9,616 bases of DNA from Leptolyngbya sp. SIO4C1 (GCA_010671975.1 JAAHIA010000173.1:1-9616), one strand, 5' to 3'. Counted from the first letter of the stretch, positions 1 through 5,978 are shown. Notes: generated by a model from the letters alone, not told the origin. Numbers and translations are program-made.

Positions 1-8
1 TAGATCAT
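1..8 (-). CDS. Start of a truncated minus-strand gene at the window edge
   Basis: Only the first codons (ATG ATC) of a leftward gene are inside the window. The start is supported by a strong Shine-Dalgarno sequence, AGGAGG, complementary to about 14-19 and ending 5 nt before the ATG at 8-6. It lies 48 nt downstream of the 321-residue gene on the same strand, so the two may be co-transcribed. Nothing can be said about the product. The start call depends entirely on the ribosome binding site. Confidence 0.5.
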
Positions 9-56
9 GGTTACCTCCTGAGCTAAACCAATAAAAACTTGATGAATGAGCTGCGA

Positions 57-1022
57 TTAAAGAAACTGACCACCCACAAACAGGCCGATGAGCGCAGTCA
101 GAACGCGGTAGCCATAGCCTGGGTTGGGGCGGGCAGACAGCACCGTGTGGTAAATCGCGATCGCAACGATAGCAATCAGGCCGAGCATAGTCGGCATCCA
201 GAGCATGGGGTAGCTCTGAAACGCGATATCGAGCAAAACGCGAACAATGGCTGCACTGCTGAACCAAATGGCAGCATCGAGTGCAGTGAAGCGAGTACGA
301 CGACGGCGCAGCCGGCCAGGCGACTGGCTTGGGGGTAAGAGCTGCTGCCGATTGACTGCCGTTAGACAGCGGCTCCAGAAGCGCTTGAGGATTTGCTGAG
401 CGCGGCTAAGCCAGTCGATGATAGCGGGCTCGCCTGCCCAGTTAGCCTCTGTGGCAGCTGCGTCTGAGGTGGCTGACCAACCCGCTCGCTGGCGTAGCGC
501 CTGAGCCGTTGTTAAGGCATCGCGCTGGGCCTGATAAAAGTCAACCTTGTGGCTGGCTAGGGCATAGTTTCCCTGCGGGTCTCGCTCAATCGTAGGCACG
601 GTAGTTGCCTCGTAGGCGAGAAAGAACTCAGCAATGCTGGCAACCTCAGGGTGCGAATCTACGCCGCGCGATCGCAAATCGTACTCTAGTCGTTCTGCTA
701 GCTGCTTCAGTCGAGCCAGGGCCGCCGCCTGCTGCTGCGCTAAGCCATTAATGGCCTGTACCTGCAGCTCAAACTGACGCACCCCTTGAGTAATCAGCGG
801 CTGCAGCTCCGCTGGCGACGCCTCACTGTAGGCCGCATAGCTCTGCGTAGAGCGCTGCTTGAGCGTTTCAATCGCCACGGTTGCCTGAGCCGAATCAGGG
901 CTTGACGGCGTTTGACGCGGTGCTGACCACGGTGCGGCCAAGGCATTGTCGGGGGACGACTCTACCTTGAGCGACGCTAGCTTTTGCCGGATAGCTTGAA
1001 GTTCCATATCGGTGTCGTTCAT
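57..1022 (-). CDS. Hypothetical protein with a helical N-terminal part and three C-terminal membrane segments
   Basis: A 321-residue protein that I do not recognise. Residues about 1-60 are polar and Ser/Pro/Ala-rich. Residues about 72-118 are Gln/Ala/Leu-rich and look like a long helix or coiled coil. A basic stretch (GRLRRRRTRF, 236-245) leads into hydrophobic segments near 248-266, 274-296 and 304-321, and the chain ends almost immediately after the last one. The basic run before the first segment suggests a large cytoplasmic N-terminal domain anchored in a membrane. There is no signal peptide. The ATG at 1022-1020 is the first in frame, with no clear Shine-Dalgarno, which is common in cyanobacteria. 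HIP1 sites at about 157 and 668 fit host DNA. The short gap to the next leftward gene suggests an operon. Confidence 0.75.
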   Translation of the reverse strand: MNDTDMELQAIRQKLASLKVESSPDNALAAPWSAPRQTPSSPDSAQATVAIETLKQRSTQSYAAYSEASPAELQPLITQGVRQFELQVQAINGLAQQQAAALARLKQLAERLEYDLRSRGVDSHPEVASIAEFFLAYEATTVPTIERDPQGNYALASHKVDFYQAQRDALTTAQALRQRAGWSATSDAAATEANWAGEPAIIDWLSRAQQILKRFWSRCLTAVNRQQLLPPSQSPGRLRRRRTRFTALDAAIWFSSAAIVRVLLDIAFQSYPMLWMPTMLGLIAIVAIAIYHTVLSARPNPGYGYRVLTALIGLFVGGQFL

Positions 1023-1462
1023 AGCGAAAGTAGGCAGAACGAATCTAGAACAGAAGAACTATATCTAGTGTTGGTACAAGTGTACTATAAACTAGATAAA
1101 GTTGATCAAAGTTGCCAAAAATTTGCCTAGAAAAATTGAAATGCGGCGGAGCTGACTTTGCTTGGGTTGCCGAAAAGCGATCTCGTCTTTACTCATCTTC
1201 AGTAGATCTACTCAAGATGAGTGGTCCATTTGCCGCAAGGTGTCATAAGATTACTGGAAGCGTTAATCCGTTGTGTGTTGTTAAAGCGGCTGCGCTATCC
1301 GCTGAACCCATACTCCTAGAAAGAACTGGGAAACTTAATTTAGTAGATGTACTCGCAGGATGCCGAGCCACGGTCTCGATGTCTTCCCAATTTCGCTTCA
1401 AGATAGATTGGCCGGCAATGCGAAAGAGCGCTACGAGTGCTGCTCAGTTAAATTGAGGGACT
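1023..1462. other. About 440 bp between divergent genes without a convincing gene
   Basis: This separates the divergent 321-residue gene and the MlaE-like gene, so it should hold promoters for both. A possible plus-strand pair is TTGGTA (1071-1076) and TAGATA (1093-1098) with a 16-nt spacer; this is weak. An open frame of 114 codons on the plus strand (1112-1456) begins only with TTG, has no ribosome binding site, and has an unremarkable Ser/Ala/Lys-rich translation with no recognisable domain. It could be a degraded gene or chance. I see no RNA gene here. Confidence 0.5.
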
Positions 1463-2335
1463 ATGGTAAAAGCCATCAGAGATTCATCCACGCGCTATCA
1501 GCGCGCTGCCGCTAAATGGTCGATGGACAAAGGGGCGCGATTACGACCCCTAATTGCTGTCAAAGCCAGCCGCGAAAACCCGATTTACCACATTGCAATG
1601 ATGCTGCTACTGGCCGGTCAGGTAGTGATGCGCTTGGTGACCGGTCGGTGCGAGCGGCGTCGACTAATGGACTATCTCATTTGCGCGGGGCCTTGCTCAT
1701 TTTTTCCGGTGCTGCTGACTAATTTATTTGCCGGCATGATTTTTACCATTCAGACAGCCCGCGAGATGATGCATTACGGCATCGTTGGCGCTGTGGGCAG
1801 CACGTTTGCCGTTGCCTACTGTCGCGAGCTCGCGCCGATCTTGACGGCAGCTGTTCTAGCCTGCCAGGTGGGGTCGGCCTTTGCGGCTGAGATTGCCTGC
1901 ATGAAGCTGACCGAGCAAATTGATGCCCTAAAGGTGCTGCGCACTGACCCAATTGACTATTTAGTGATGCCGCGCGTCTTGGCCTGCAGCGTGATGCTGC
2001 CGATTTTGACCATCGTCGGTATGTTTGTTGGCATTGGCGGCGGCATGATGATTGCCAGTGGTTTTTTTCATGTGACCAGCGTGACGTTTTTAGACGGTGT
2101 GCAGTCAGCGCTCTCGGTTGGCGACGTGCTGACGGTATTCGGTAAGGCCAGCTTGTTTGGTGCCGCCATTGCGATCGCCAGCTGCAGTCGCGGGCTAACT
2201 GCAACTTGTCATGGCAAAGGCGTCGGCCAGTCGGCCACCTCGGCCGTGGTGATTACCTGGGTCATGCTGTTTGTGCTCGATTTTTTAATCACCGTGGTCT
2301 TCTTTGCACAGGGAGACAGCACAGTAGCCTGGTAG
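1463..2335 (+). CDS. MlaE/YrbE-family ABC transporter permease, cysteine-rich divergent paralog
   Basis: Inner-membrane permease of the MlaE (YrbE) family, which pairs with an MlaF-type ATPase and an MCE-domain protein in lipid transport between envelope membranes. Family signatures are clear: RELAPILTAAVL (121-132), VGSAFAAEI (136-144), LTEQIDAL (149-156), DPIDYLVMPRVLA (162-174) and KGVGQSATSAVV (252-263), with hydrophobic segments between. At 290 residues it is slightly longer than usual because of a roughly 30-residue basic N-terminal extension. Unusually, residues commonly Arg or Gly are replaced: LAGRVGS-type becomes LACQVGS, AAEIGTM-type becomes AAEIACM, and the TGGAKGVG-type motif becomes TCHGKGVG. 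About nine cysteines are present. The start is set by GAGG at 1455-1458, 4 nt before ATG. It lies alone here, with no MCE or ATPase partner in view, and ends before a strong terminator. Substrate is unknown; it may be a specialised second copy. Confidence 0.9.
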   Translation: MVKAIRDSSTRYQRAAAKWSMDKGARLRPLIAVKASRENPIYHIAMMLLLAGQVVMRLVTGRCERRRLMDYLICAGPCSFFPVLLTNLFAGMIFTIQTAREMMHYGIVGAVGSTFAVAYCRELAPILTAAVLACQVGSAFAAEIACMKLTEQIDALKVLRTDPIDYLVMPRVLACSVMLPILTIVGMFVGIGGGMMIASGFFHVTSVTFLDGVQSALSVGDVLTVFGKASLFGAAIAIASCSRGLTATCHGKGVGQSATSAVVITWVMLFVLDFLITVVFFAQGDSTVAW

Positions 2336-2426
2336 TCAAGTCGTCATAGCCCTGAAATGTCAGCGCCATACCGGCGTCACATAGCGCTGGCATATTGGTC
2401 AATAGGAGTGATGATCCTTTATTAAC

Positions 2427-2468
2427 TCCCTGTAACCCTTTGCCTATAAGGGTTACAGGGAATTTTTT
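2427..2468 (+). terminator. Intrinsic terminator of the MlaE-like gene
   Basis: A perfect 14-bp stem, TCCCTGTAACCCTT (2427-2440) pairing with 2448-2461, encloses a 7-nt loop and is followed by six T residues (2463-2468). There is no T-run in the minus direction, so it works for plus-strand transcription, about 90 nt after the permease stop. It also marks the last feature clearly belonging to the host side before the integrated element. Confidence 0.9.
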
Positions 2469-2477
2469 AGGGCTTAG

Positions 2478-2753
2478 CTAGAACTCGGTCTCGAAATATT
2501 CATTCGTGACATCGTAAGCCGCGTTAGAGCCCATTTCGATCACCTCCTTTGCCTCTGGAAAGTGATAGCAGATAGCAGCGGAAAGGTTTTCGATCATCTG
2601 CTGCGCAAACTGGGCGCTAGACCCTCTGTTCTGGGGATGCCTGAGCGCTAGCTGAAGCTGAGCTATGAGCATGAAAGCCCGCGCCGGTGTAGTGGCAAAC
2701 TCAATGATTTCCTCTGATTCTGCAAGCCTTTGCCAAACATCTTTTTGACTCAC
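2478..2753 (-). CDS. Small hypothetical protein (91 residues)
   Basis: Not recognised. The product is mostly helical in appearance and acidic at its C-terminus (ending YFETEF), with a hydrophobic Ala/Leu-rich stretch at about 25-38 that is too short and interrupted to be a confident membrane segment. It starts with GTG (2753-2751); the choice is supported by AGAGG 8 nt upstream. It lies downstream of the integrase on the same strand, 140 nt away, and converges with the host permease gene. Oddly, the frame contains a perfect ribosome binding sequence (AAAGGAGGTGATC, complementary to about 2538-2550) followed 8 nt later by an in-frame ATG (2534), which would give an 18-residue C-terminal peptide. 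A role in the element is inferred only from position. Confidence 0.65.
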   Translation of the reverse strand: MSQKDVWQRLAESEEIIEFATTPARAFMLIAQLQLALRHPQNRGSSAQFAQQMIENLSAAICYHFPEAKEVIEMGSNAAYDVTNEYFETEF

Positions 2754-2784
2754 TAATTTGACCTCTGAGTGTCTGCGGGGGTTC

Positions 2785-2852
2785 GCAACTACTCAACGTA
2801 GTTGCTAGGGTTTCAGCGAAGGCACTGAACGAAAGAATCAGGCTTTTGCCTG
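2785..2852. other. Two small hairpins between integrase and the 91-residue gene
   Basis: GCAACTAC (2785-2792) pairs perfectly with GTAGTTGC (2798-2805) around a 5-nt loop. CAGGC (2839-2843) pairs with GCCTG (2848-2852) around TTTT; in the minus direction it is followed by ATTCTTTCG, so it may be a weak terminator after the integrase. The first hairpin has no T-run and could be a protein site or part of an attachment region. Functions are not established. Confidence 0.4.
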
Positions 2853-2893
2853 TGTGACAGTTGAGCAATTTAAGCCGTTTTTAGTCCACCTCC

Positions 2894-3799
2894 TCAAAAT
2901 TCAGGGATATCGATTTCCCGGCTGCGATCGGCGTAGTGCCTCAGCAGCACAGCCGGACTAACCCTTGCCAGATAGGCAACATCCTTGATAGGCAGATGTT
3001 GAAGCGCCATTGTGATCCAGGTATGGCGCGCGTGATACTGGCCGCCGTAGAAAGCCAGCTGACCGCGATCGAACAGTGACATTACCACCGGCCGCCAGTG
3101 GAGCGTCTGAAACCGGATGTAGTTGAAGTAATCCGATCGCCGGCCGCGAAACACCCGCAAGCCGGGTTCGGGTGCCGCTGGCAGCAGTGATAGCAGCAGC
3201 AGCCGTAGCCGGGCATTGCAAGGGAAGTCCGTCGATCGGTAATTTTTAGTGCGCTGCAGCAGCCGCGTATCTGCCGGCTCAGCCTCCCAAATCATCAGCC
3301 GTGAGCAATCTAGGTTGACATGCTGCCAGCGCAGCGCCGCCGCTTCCTCTGGCCGGCAGCCGGTCCAAAAGAGGAACCTTACCCACGGGCTGAAGAATGG
3401 ATCGTGACGGTCGATTGCCGCGATGATTCGATCGCGCTCCTCAGTGCTGAACGCTCGATAGGCGTTTGGATCTGGTCGGGGGGCTCGCAACTCAGCCGCG
3501 AAACCAGCAAACGGATCAGCGGCCAGCTGGCCCGATCGGGCTGCCCATTTGCAGCAGGCGGAGAACTGAACGAGGGTGCGCTTAGTCGTGTCAACGCTGT
3601 AGGCCGTTAGCAGCCAATCCCGGATCGCCACGGCATCGCGGCAGTAGCTCAGCTCTGCACACATACGAGTTAGCCGAAAACTGATAGCGCGGTAATCCCT
3701 GGCATAGGTGCTAGGGGCGACTTGAGGCCGCCGATATTCGATGTAGGCCGCCCAGAGTTTTCTAAGCTGGCGGGGGCTAATTTTGCGTCCTTTAGACAT
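2894..3799 (-). CDS. int: Tyrosine recombinase / integrase
   Basis: Site-specific DNA recombinase that would integrate and excise the element. Residue numbers here include the alternative TTG codon as residue 1; from the ATG they drop by one. An N-terminal SAM-like DNA-binding domain spans about 8-100 (the motif WAAYIEYRRPQVAPSTYARD opens it) and the catalytic domain about 115-300. Catalytic residues visible: Arg150 in TGCRPEEAAAL, Lys186 in RTKNYRS, Arg259 in YHARHT, and nucleophile Tyr290 in LLRHYAD. Two usual positions deviate: the first residue of the HxxR box is Tyr256, and the third His/Trp position is Arg280. Such substitutions occur in some integrase subfamilies, so activity is likely. 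ATG at 3799 is preferred over TTG at 3802; a stop lies just upstream. Its 5' side abuts the GATC repeat array, which could hold arm-type sites and regulate its transcription. A strong SD-like AGGAGGTG overlaps its stop codon, with no usable start after it. Confidence 0.93.
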   Translation of the reverse strand: MSKGRKISPRQLRKLWAAYIEYRRPQVAPSTYARDYRAISFRLTRMCAELSYCRDAVAIRDWLLTAYSVDTTKRTLVQFSACCKWAARSGQLAADPFAGFAAELRAPRPDPNAYRAFSTEERDRIIAAIDRHDPFFSPWVRFLFWTGCRPEEAAALRWQHVNLDCSRLMIWEAEPADTRLLQRTKNYRSTDFPCNARLRLLLLSLLPAAPEPGLRVFRGRRSDYFNYIRFQTLHWRPVVMSLFDRGQLAFYGGQYHARHTWITMALQHLPIKDVAYLARVSPAVLLRHYADRSREIDIPEF

Positions 3800-3889
3800 C
3801 AACTGTCACACTGATCACCTGATCACTTGATTCTCAATAAGAGGCCTATTGAGAGCTTGATCACTTCTTGATCACTTGCTGATCACTTG

Positions 3890-3944
3890 CTTGATCACTT
3901 CGCTAAACCATGCGGGGCATAAGTTTTAGCACGAAGTGATCAAG
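3890..3944. repeat. Large inverted repeat (cruciform-capable) inside the iteron array
   Basis: CTTGATCACTTCG (3890-3902) pairs perfectly with CGAAGTGATCAAG (3932-3944). It continues with CTAAA/TTTAG (3903-3907 and 3925-3929) after a 2-nt bulge, and a nested ATGC-ggg-GCAT hairpin (3910-3920) sits in the loop. The outer arms each contain one iteron. It marks the switch in repeat orientation. Confidence 0.8.
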
Positions 3945-3960
3945 TGATCAGCCAAAATCG

Positions 3961-3990
3961 ACTTTTGCAATAAGTTTAAAAACGCATTTT
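3961..3990. other. AT-rich tract inside the iteron array (possible unwinding element)
   Basis: Seven G/C in 30 bases, in a window that is otherwise roughly balanced, flanked on both sides by paired iterons (3937-3950 and 3994-4007). An AT-rich stretch beside iterons is the usual site of strand opening in iteron origins, which is why it is listed. The function is inferred. Confidence 0.4.
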
Positions 3991-4095
3991 GCTTGATCAC
4001 TTGATCACTTGAGGGTCTATCCCATAGCTGAAAAGCGTTTCACAAGTGATCAAGCAAGTGATCAAACATTTGTACTGCTTGATCACTTGATCACT

Positions 4096-5508
4096 TCAGA
4101 TCACCTCCATCTGCTCAACTGTCACAGCCTCAGAATCTACGAAATTTCGTAGCTCGCCAGTGTAGTAGGCATAGGATCTGACCTGCTTCGATCGGTGCCG
4201 GTTGACTAGCCCTTTCGCCCACAGCTCATAGAGGCAACGGCGAGCAGAGTTTTTGCTGACGCCCATAAACTCTGCTATCTCGGTTGGCGTCCAGGGAATG
4301 CCGGCCCGATCGTCGCTGGCTAGCCACAGCCTGATCCGTTCTTCTTGAGTCGATGTGTCTTCAGCGTCTTCACCGTCTGAGGTTTCCTCACCTAGATAGC
4401 GATAGCTGAAATCTTCAGACTCGAATAGGAAGCGGTAGCGACCTGGCGGGCGGCCCATGCGCGTCTTTTCGACCGCTAGAACCCGCTCATCGAGGCCTTG
4501 ACCATTCCGCATAGCCCATACCTCACTGACTGAGTTTTTGATAGCCGTTGAGCCTCTCACCCTGCCCATAGCTGACGAATGGTGAATGACTACAATTGCA
4601 CACTCATACTCATCGGCTAGATCACGGAGATGCAGCAGGGGGCGAGCATACTCTGCGTCGTTTTCGCTGAAGATGCAGTTTTTGTTGATAGTTGAGAGGG
4701 AGTCAATAACGATCAGCTTTGGGCGGTGCTTTTCGATGTAGCTAGCCAGGCGCGGAAGGGCTTCCGCTTGCCAGTCACTAAGAATGGTCAGTGGAGAGTC
4801 ATCAGGGATGTTCCGCATGTCCATCCGGTCGTTCGTAACCAACTCTGGTTCGTCTGTCTGCACTAGCAGCACTGGTCCTTTGGCGGTCTGGTAACCGTTC
4901 CAATTGCCGGTTGACACTACGGCTTCTATCAGCTGATAGACAAACAGGGTCTTACCGGCTCCGCCGTCGCCATGAATAAGCAGCGTAGTGGCGGCCGGTA
5001 TCCAGCCCGGTACTAACCACTGAACGCGGCCGCGATTCTTTACCCTAAATTCAGCGATTGACATGGGCTCAATCGGCGCTTGATTGACCAGCGCTTTGCT
5101 GTAGGCTTCCTGAAGCTGGTGGACGGTGCGTTTAAACTTGCGGGCTAGACATTGCATCTTCCAGGCGCGCAGGCCCGCGTCGTCAACGTGCTCCTCAAGC
5201 CATTTGACTTGACGGATAGCAGTGGTAAATTCCTCTTCCTCAAGGTCATAGCCTACGCGCTGCTGTACCAGCTGCTTAGCGATATCTTCAACTAGGTCGA
5301 GTGATAGACCGTGATATTTAGCGACCTGTGCGATCGCAGCTTTAGGAAATCGAGCGCCGACGGCAGCGCTGTAGATGTCTTTGGCTAGTTCGGTTTCTCG
5401 GTCATCCCTTAGCGGGTCGCTAGTGGGATAGGGGTCGGTGTCTGGGGTCAGATAGCGCGCTTCAAATTCTTCGCATTCCTTCAAAAATTGGTCTCGATCT
5501 GTATACAT
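4096..5508 (-). CDS. RepA-like RecA-fold ATPase/helicase with C-terminal winged helix
   Basis: A 470-residue AAA_25/RepA-type NTPase, the family of hexameric helicases of some plasmids, phages and integrated elements; likely the element's replication protein. Walker A is GDGGAGKT (180-187, Lys186), Walker B is LIVIDS (265-270, Asp269), and VVIHHSS (306-312) fits the sensor/motif 3 position of RecA-fold helicases. The preceding PGWIPAATTLLIHG leads into the P-loop as in this family. Residues 1-145 are helical, charged and unrecognised. Residues about 388-450 (WTPTEIAEFMGVSKNSARRC) form a winged helix that could bind DNA, plausibly the adjacent repeat array. ATG at 5508-5506 has a stop two codons upstream and a closely spaced TAGGA. 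No primase or polymerase domain is present, so it may rely on host DnaG. A regulatory ATPase role remains possible. Confidence 0.88.
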   Translation of the reverse strand: MYTDRDQFLKECEEFEARYLTPDTDPYPTSDPLRDDRETELAKDIYSAAVGARFPKAAIAQVAKYHGLSLDLVEDIAKQLVQQRVGYDLEEEEFTTAIRQVKWLEEHVDDAGLRAWKMQCLARKFKRTVHQLQEAYSKALVNQAPIEPMSIAEFRVKNRGRVQWLVPGWIPAATTLLIHGDGGAGKTLFVYQLIEAVVSTGNWNGYQTAKGPVLLVQTDEPELVTNDRMDMRNIPDDSPLTILSDWQAEALPRLASYIEKHRPKLIVIDSLSTINKNCIFSENDAEYARPLLHLRDLADEYECAIVVIHHSSAMGRVRGSTAIKNSVSEVWAMRNGQGLDERVLAVEKTRMGRPPGRYRFLFESEDFSYRYLGEETSDGEDAEDTSTQEERIRLWLASDDRAGIPWTPTEIAEFMGVSKNSARRCLYELWAKGLVNRHRSKQVRSYAYYTGELRNFVDSEAVTVEQMEVI

Positions 5509-5534
5509 TTCCTACTTCCATGTGACGACATGAG

Positions 5535-5565
5535 AAAGGCTGGCAGCGCGCGCTACCAGCCTTTT
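5535..5565. terminator. Strong hairpin in the ATPase leader, terminator-like on the plus strand
   Basis: AAAGGCTGG (5535-5543) pairs with CCAGCCTTT (5556-5564), with AGC/GCT pairing further inside the loop. On the plus strand it ends in TTTT (5562-5565); on the minus strand the tail is TTTCTC. It lies about 27 nt upstream of the ATPase start, so on that mRNA it is a leader hairpin. On the plus strand it could end a transcript antisense to the ATPase 5' end. Confidence 0.5.
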
Positions 5566-5603
5566 GCGTAGGGGGCTGTTGGGGGGCAAAGCTTGAATAT
5601 GGT

Positions 5604-5637
5604 CCAGCAGGATTAGATACCGCGCTGTCGCTGCTGG
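5604..5637. other. Hairpin whose loop carries a 16S-rRNA-like GATTAGATACC sequence
   Basis: CCAGCAG (5604-5610) pairs perfectly with CTGCTGG (5631-5637) around a 20-nt loop beginning GATTAGATACC. That string is the conserved 790-loop sequence of 16S rRNA (helix 24). The surrounding sequence is not rRNA. It may be chance; see the findings. Confidence 0.35.
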
Positions 5638-5680
5638 TGTGCCAGAATGAAATCATTGAACATTGTTTATATTTTTGGTT

Positions 5681-5713
5681 GCCCCTCCACAGCCGCCCTG
5701 TGGGGGGCTTTTT
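5681..5713 (+). terminator. Intrinsic terminator, plus strand, with no obvious gene upstream
   Basis: GCCCC-t-CCACAG (5681-5692) pairs with CTGTGGGGGGC (5698-5708) as an 11-bp GC-rich stem with one bulged T, a 5-nt loop CCGCC and five T residues (5709-5713). It is preceded on the plus strand only by the ATPase gene in antisense, so it implies a plus-strand transcript or a small RNA in this region, or protection of the XRE gene from antisense read-through. Confidence 0.75.
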
Positions 5714-5804
5714 ATGCTGCGGTAGGCCGCAACTTTAGCGGATCAGTTGTCGGAAGCTTGTAGTTTGAGCTAGCTGGCTGATTTTCCATCTGTGTCTAAA
5801 CATC

Positions 5805-5927
5805 CTGTCTAATCACTGCGATGATGAATGCGGGCAGATATCCGGGCGGGATGTCTGCCCGTCGTTGTTTATCGGGATCTAGGCAGCGCTGTCTAGTCAG
5901 CGTTGATTCAACAGTGCTGTCTAGTCA
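5805..5927. promoter_or_regulatory. Repeated operator-like sites for the XRE regulator
   Basis: CAGCGCTGTCTAGTCA (5884-5899) and CAGTGCTGTCTAGTCA (5912-5927) are the same 16-mer with one change, 28 bp apart. A third related site, CTGTCTAATCA, is at 5805-5815. The core TGTCTAGTCA is close to palindromic around CTAG, as expected for a dimeric HTH repressor. A separate palindrome GTTGATTCAAC (5902-5912) lies between the two full copies. Position directly before the XRE gene suggests autoregulation and control of the divergent ATPase gene. Confidence 0.65.
5831..5861. other. Hairpin upstream of the XRE operators
   Basis: CGGGCAGA (5831-5838) pairs with TCTGCCCG (5854-5861). The stem extends by a T-G wobble and AT/AT pairs to 11 bp, with a 9-nt loop CCGGGCGGG. 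The following bases (tcgttgttta) are T-rich but not a proper T-run, so a weak plus-strand terminator or a protein site are both possible. Confidence 0.45.
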
Positions 5928-5938
5928 TAGTGTATGAT
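5903..5938 (+). promoter_or_regulatory. Possible sigma70 promoter of the XRE gene
   Basis: TTGATT (5903-5908) with CATAGT (5926-5931) at 17-bp spacing is one reading. TATGAT (5933-5938) is a better -10 box but lacks a well-spaced -35. Either way transcription would start at or after the ATG at 5934, which favours the downstream TTG start. The second operator copy overlaps this promoter, consistent with repression. Confidence 0.35.
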
Positions 5939-5978
5939 AAGGCAGAATGACGATGGGTTTCAAAAAGGAGTTTCCCCC

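Larger units (their letters stand above)
3812..4104. repeat. Iteron-like array of 14 TGATCA repeats plus one variant (candidate origin or integrase arm sites)
   Basis: TGATCA cores start at 3812, 3820, 3858, 3869, 3880, 3892, 3937, 3945, 3994, 4002, 4047, 4059, 4080 and 4088, with a variant AGATCA at 4098. The extended unit is TGATCACTT; ten units read in one orientation (3812 with one mismatch) and four in the other (ending 3942, 3950, 4052, 4064). Neighbouring cores are 8 bp apart, or 10-12 bp apart, close to one helical turn. The array fills the gap between the ATPase stop and the integrase start and runs into the ATPase 3' end. This is the layout of iteron origins and also of integrase arm-site arrays. 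Which one it is cannot be decided from sequence alone. Confidence 0.9.

Noticed and set aside
57..338. Plus-strand frame at 39-338 opposite the first gene
   Set aside because: Low-complexity His/Arg/Glu-rich translation antisense to a longer gene with membrane segments; a shadow frame.
1112..1456. 114-codon plus-strand frame before the MlaE-like gene
   Set aside because: Starts only with TTG, has no ribosome binding site and a translation without domain-like features; treated as intergenic or degraded sequence.
2427..2461. Terminator stem as an integrase attachment site
   Set aside because: The symmetrical stem and T-run are fully explained by a terminator, and no second copy of the sequence was found in the window.
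3812..4104. CRISPR array
   Set aside because: The repeats are only 6-9 bp, occur in both orientations and have spacers of a few bases; there are no cas genes nearby.
5462..5656. 64-codon minus-strand frame overlapping the ATPase start
   Set aside because: It runs through the leader hairpin and into the ATPase gene in another frame, has no ribosome binding site, and its Ser/Pro-rich translation looks random.
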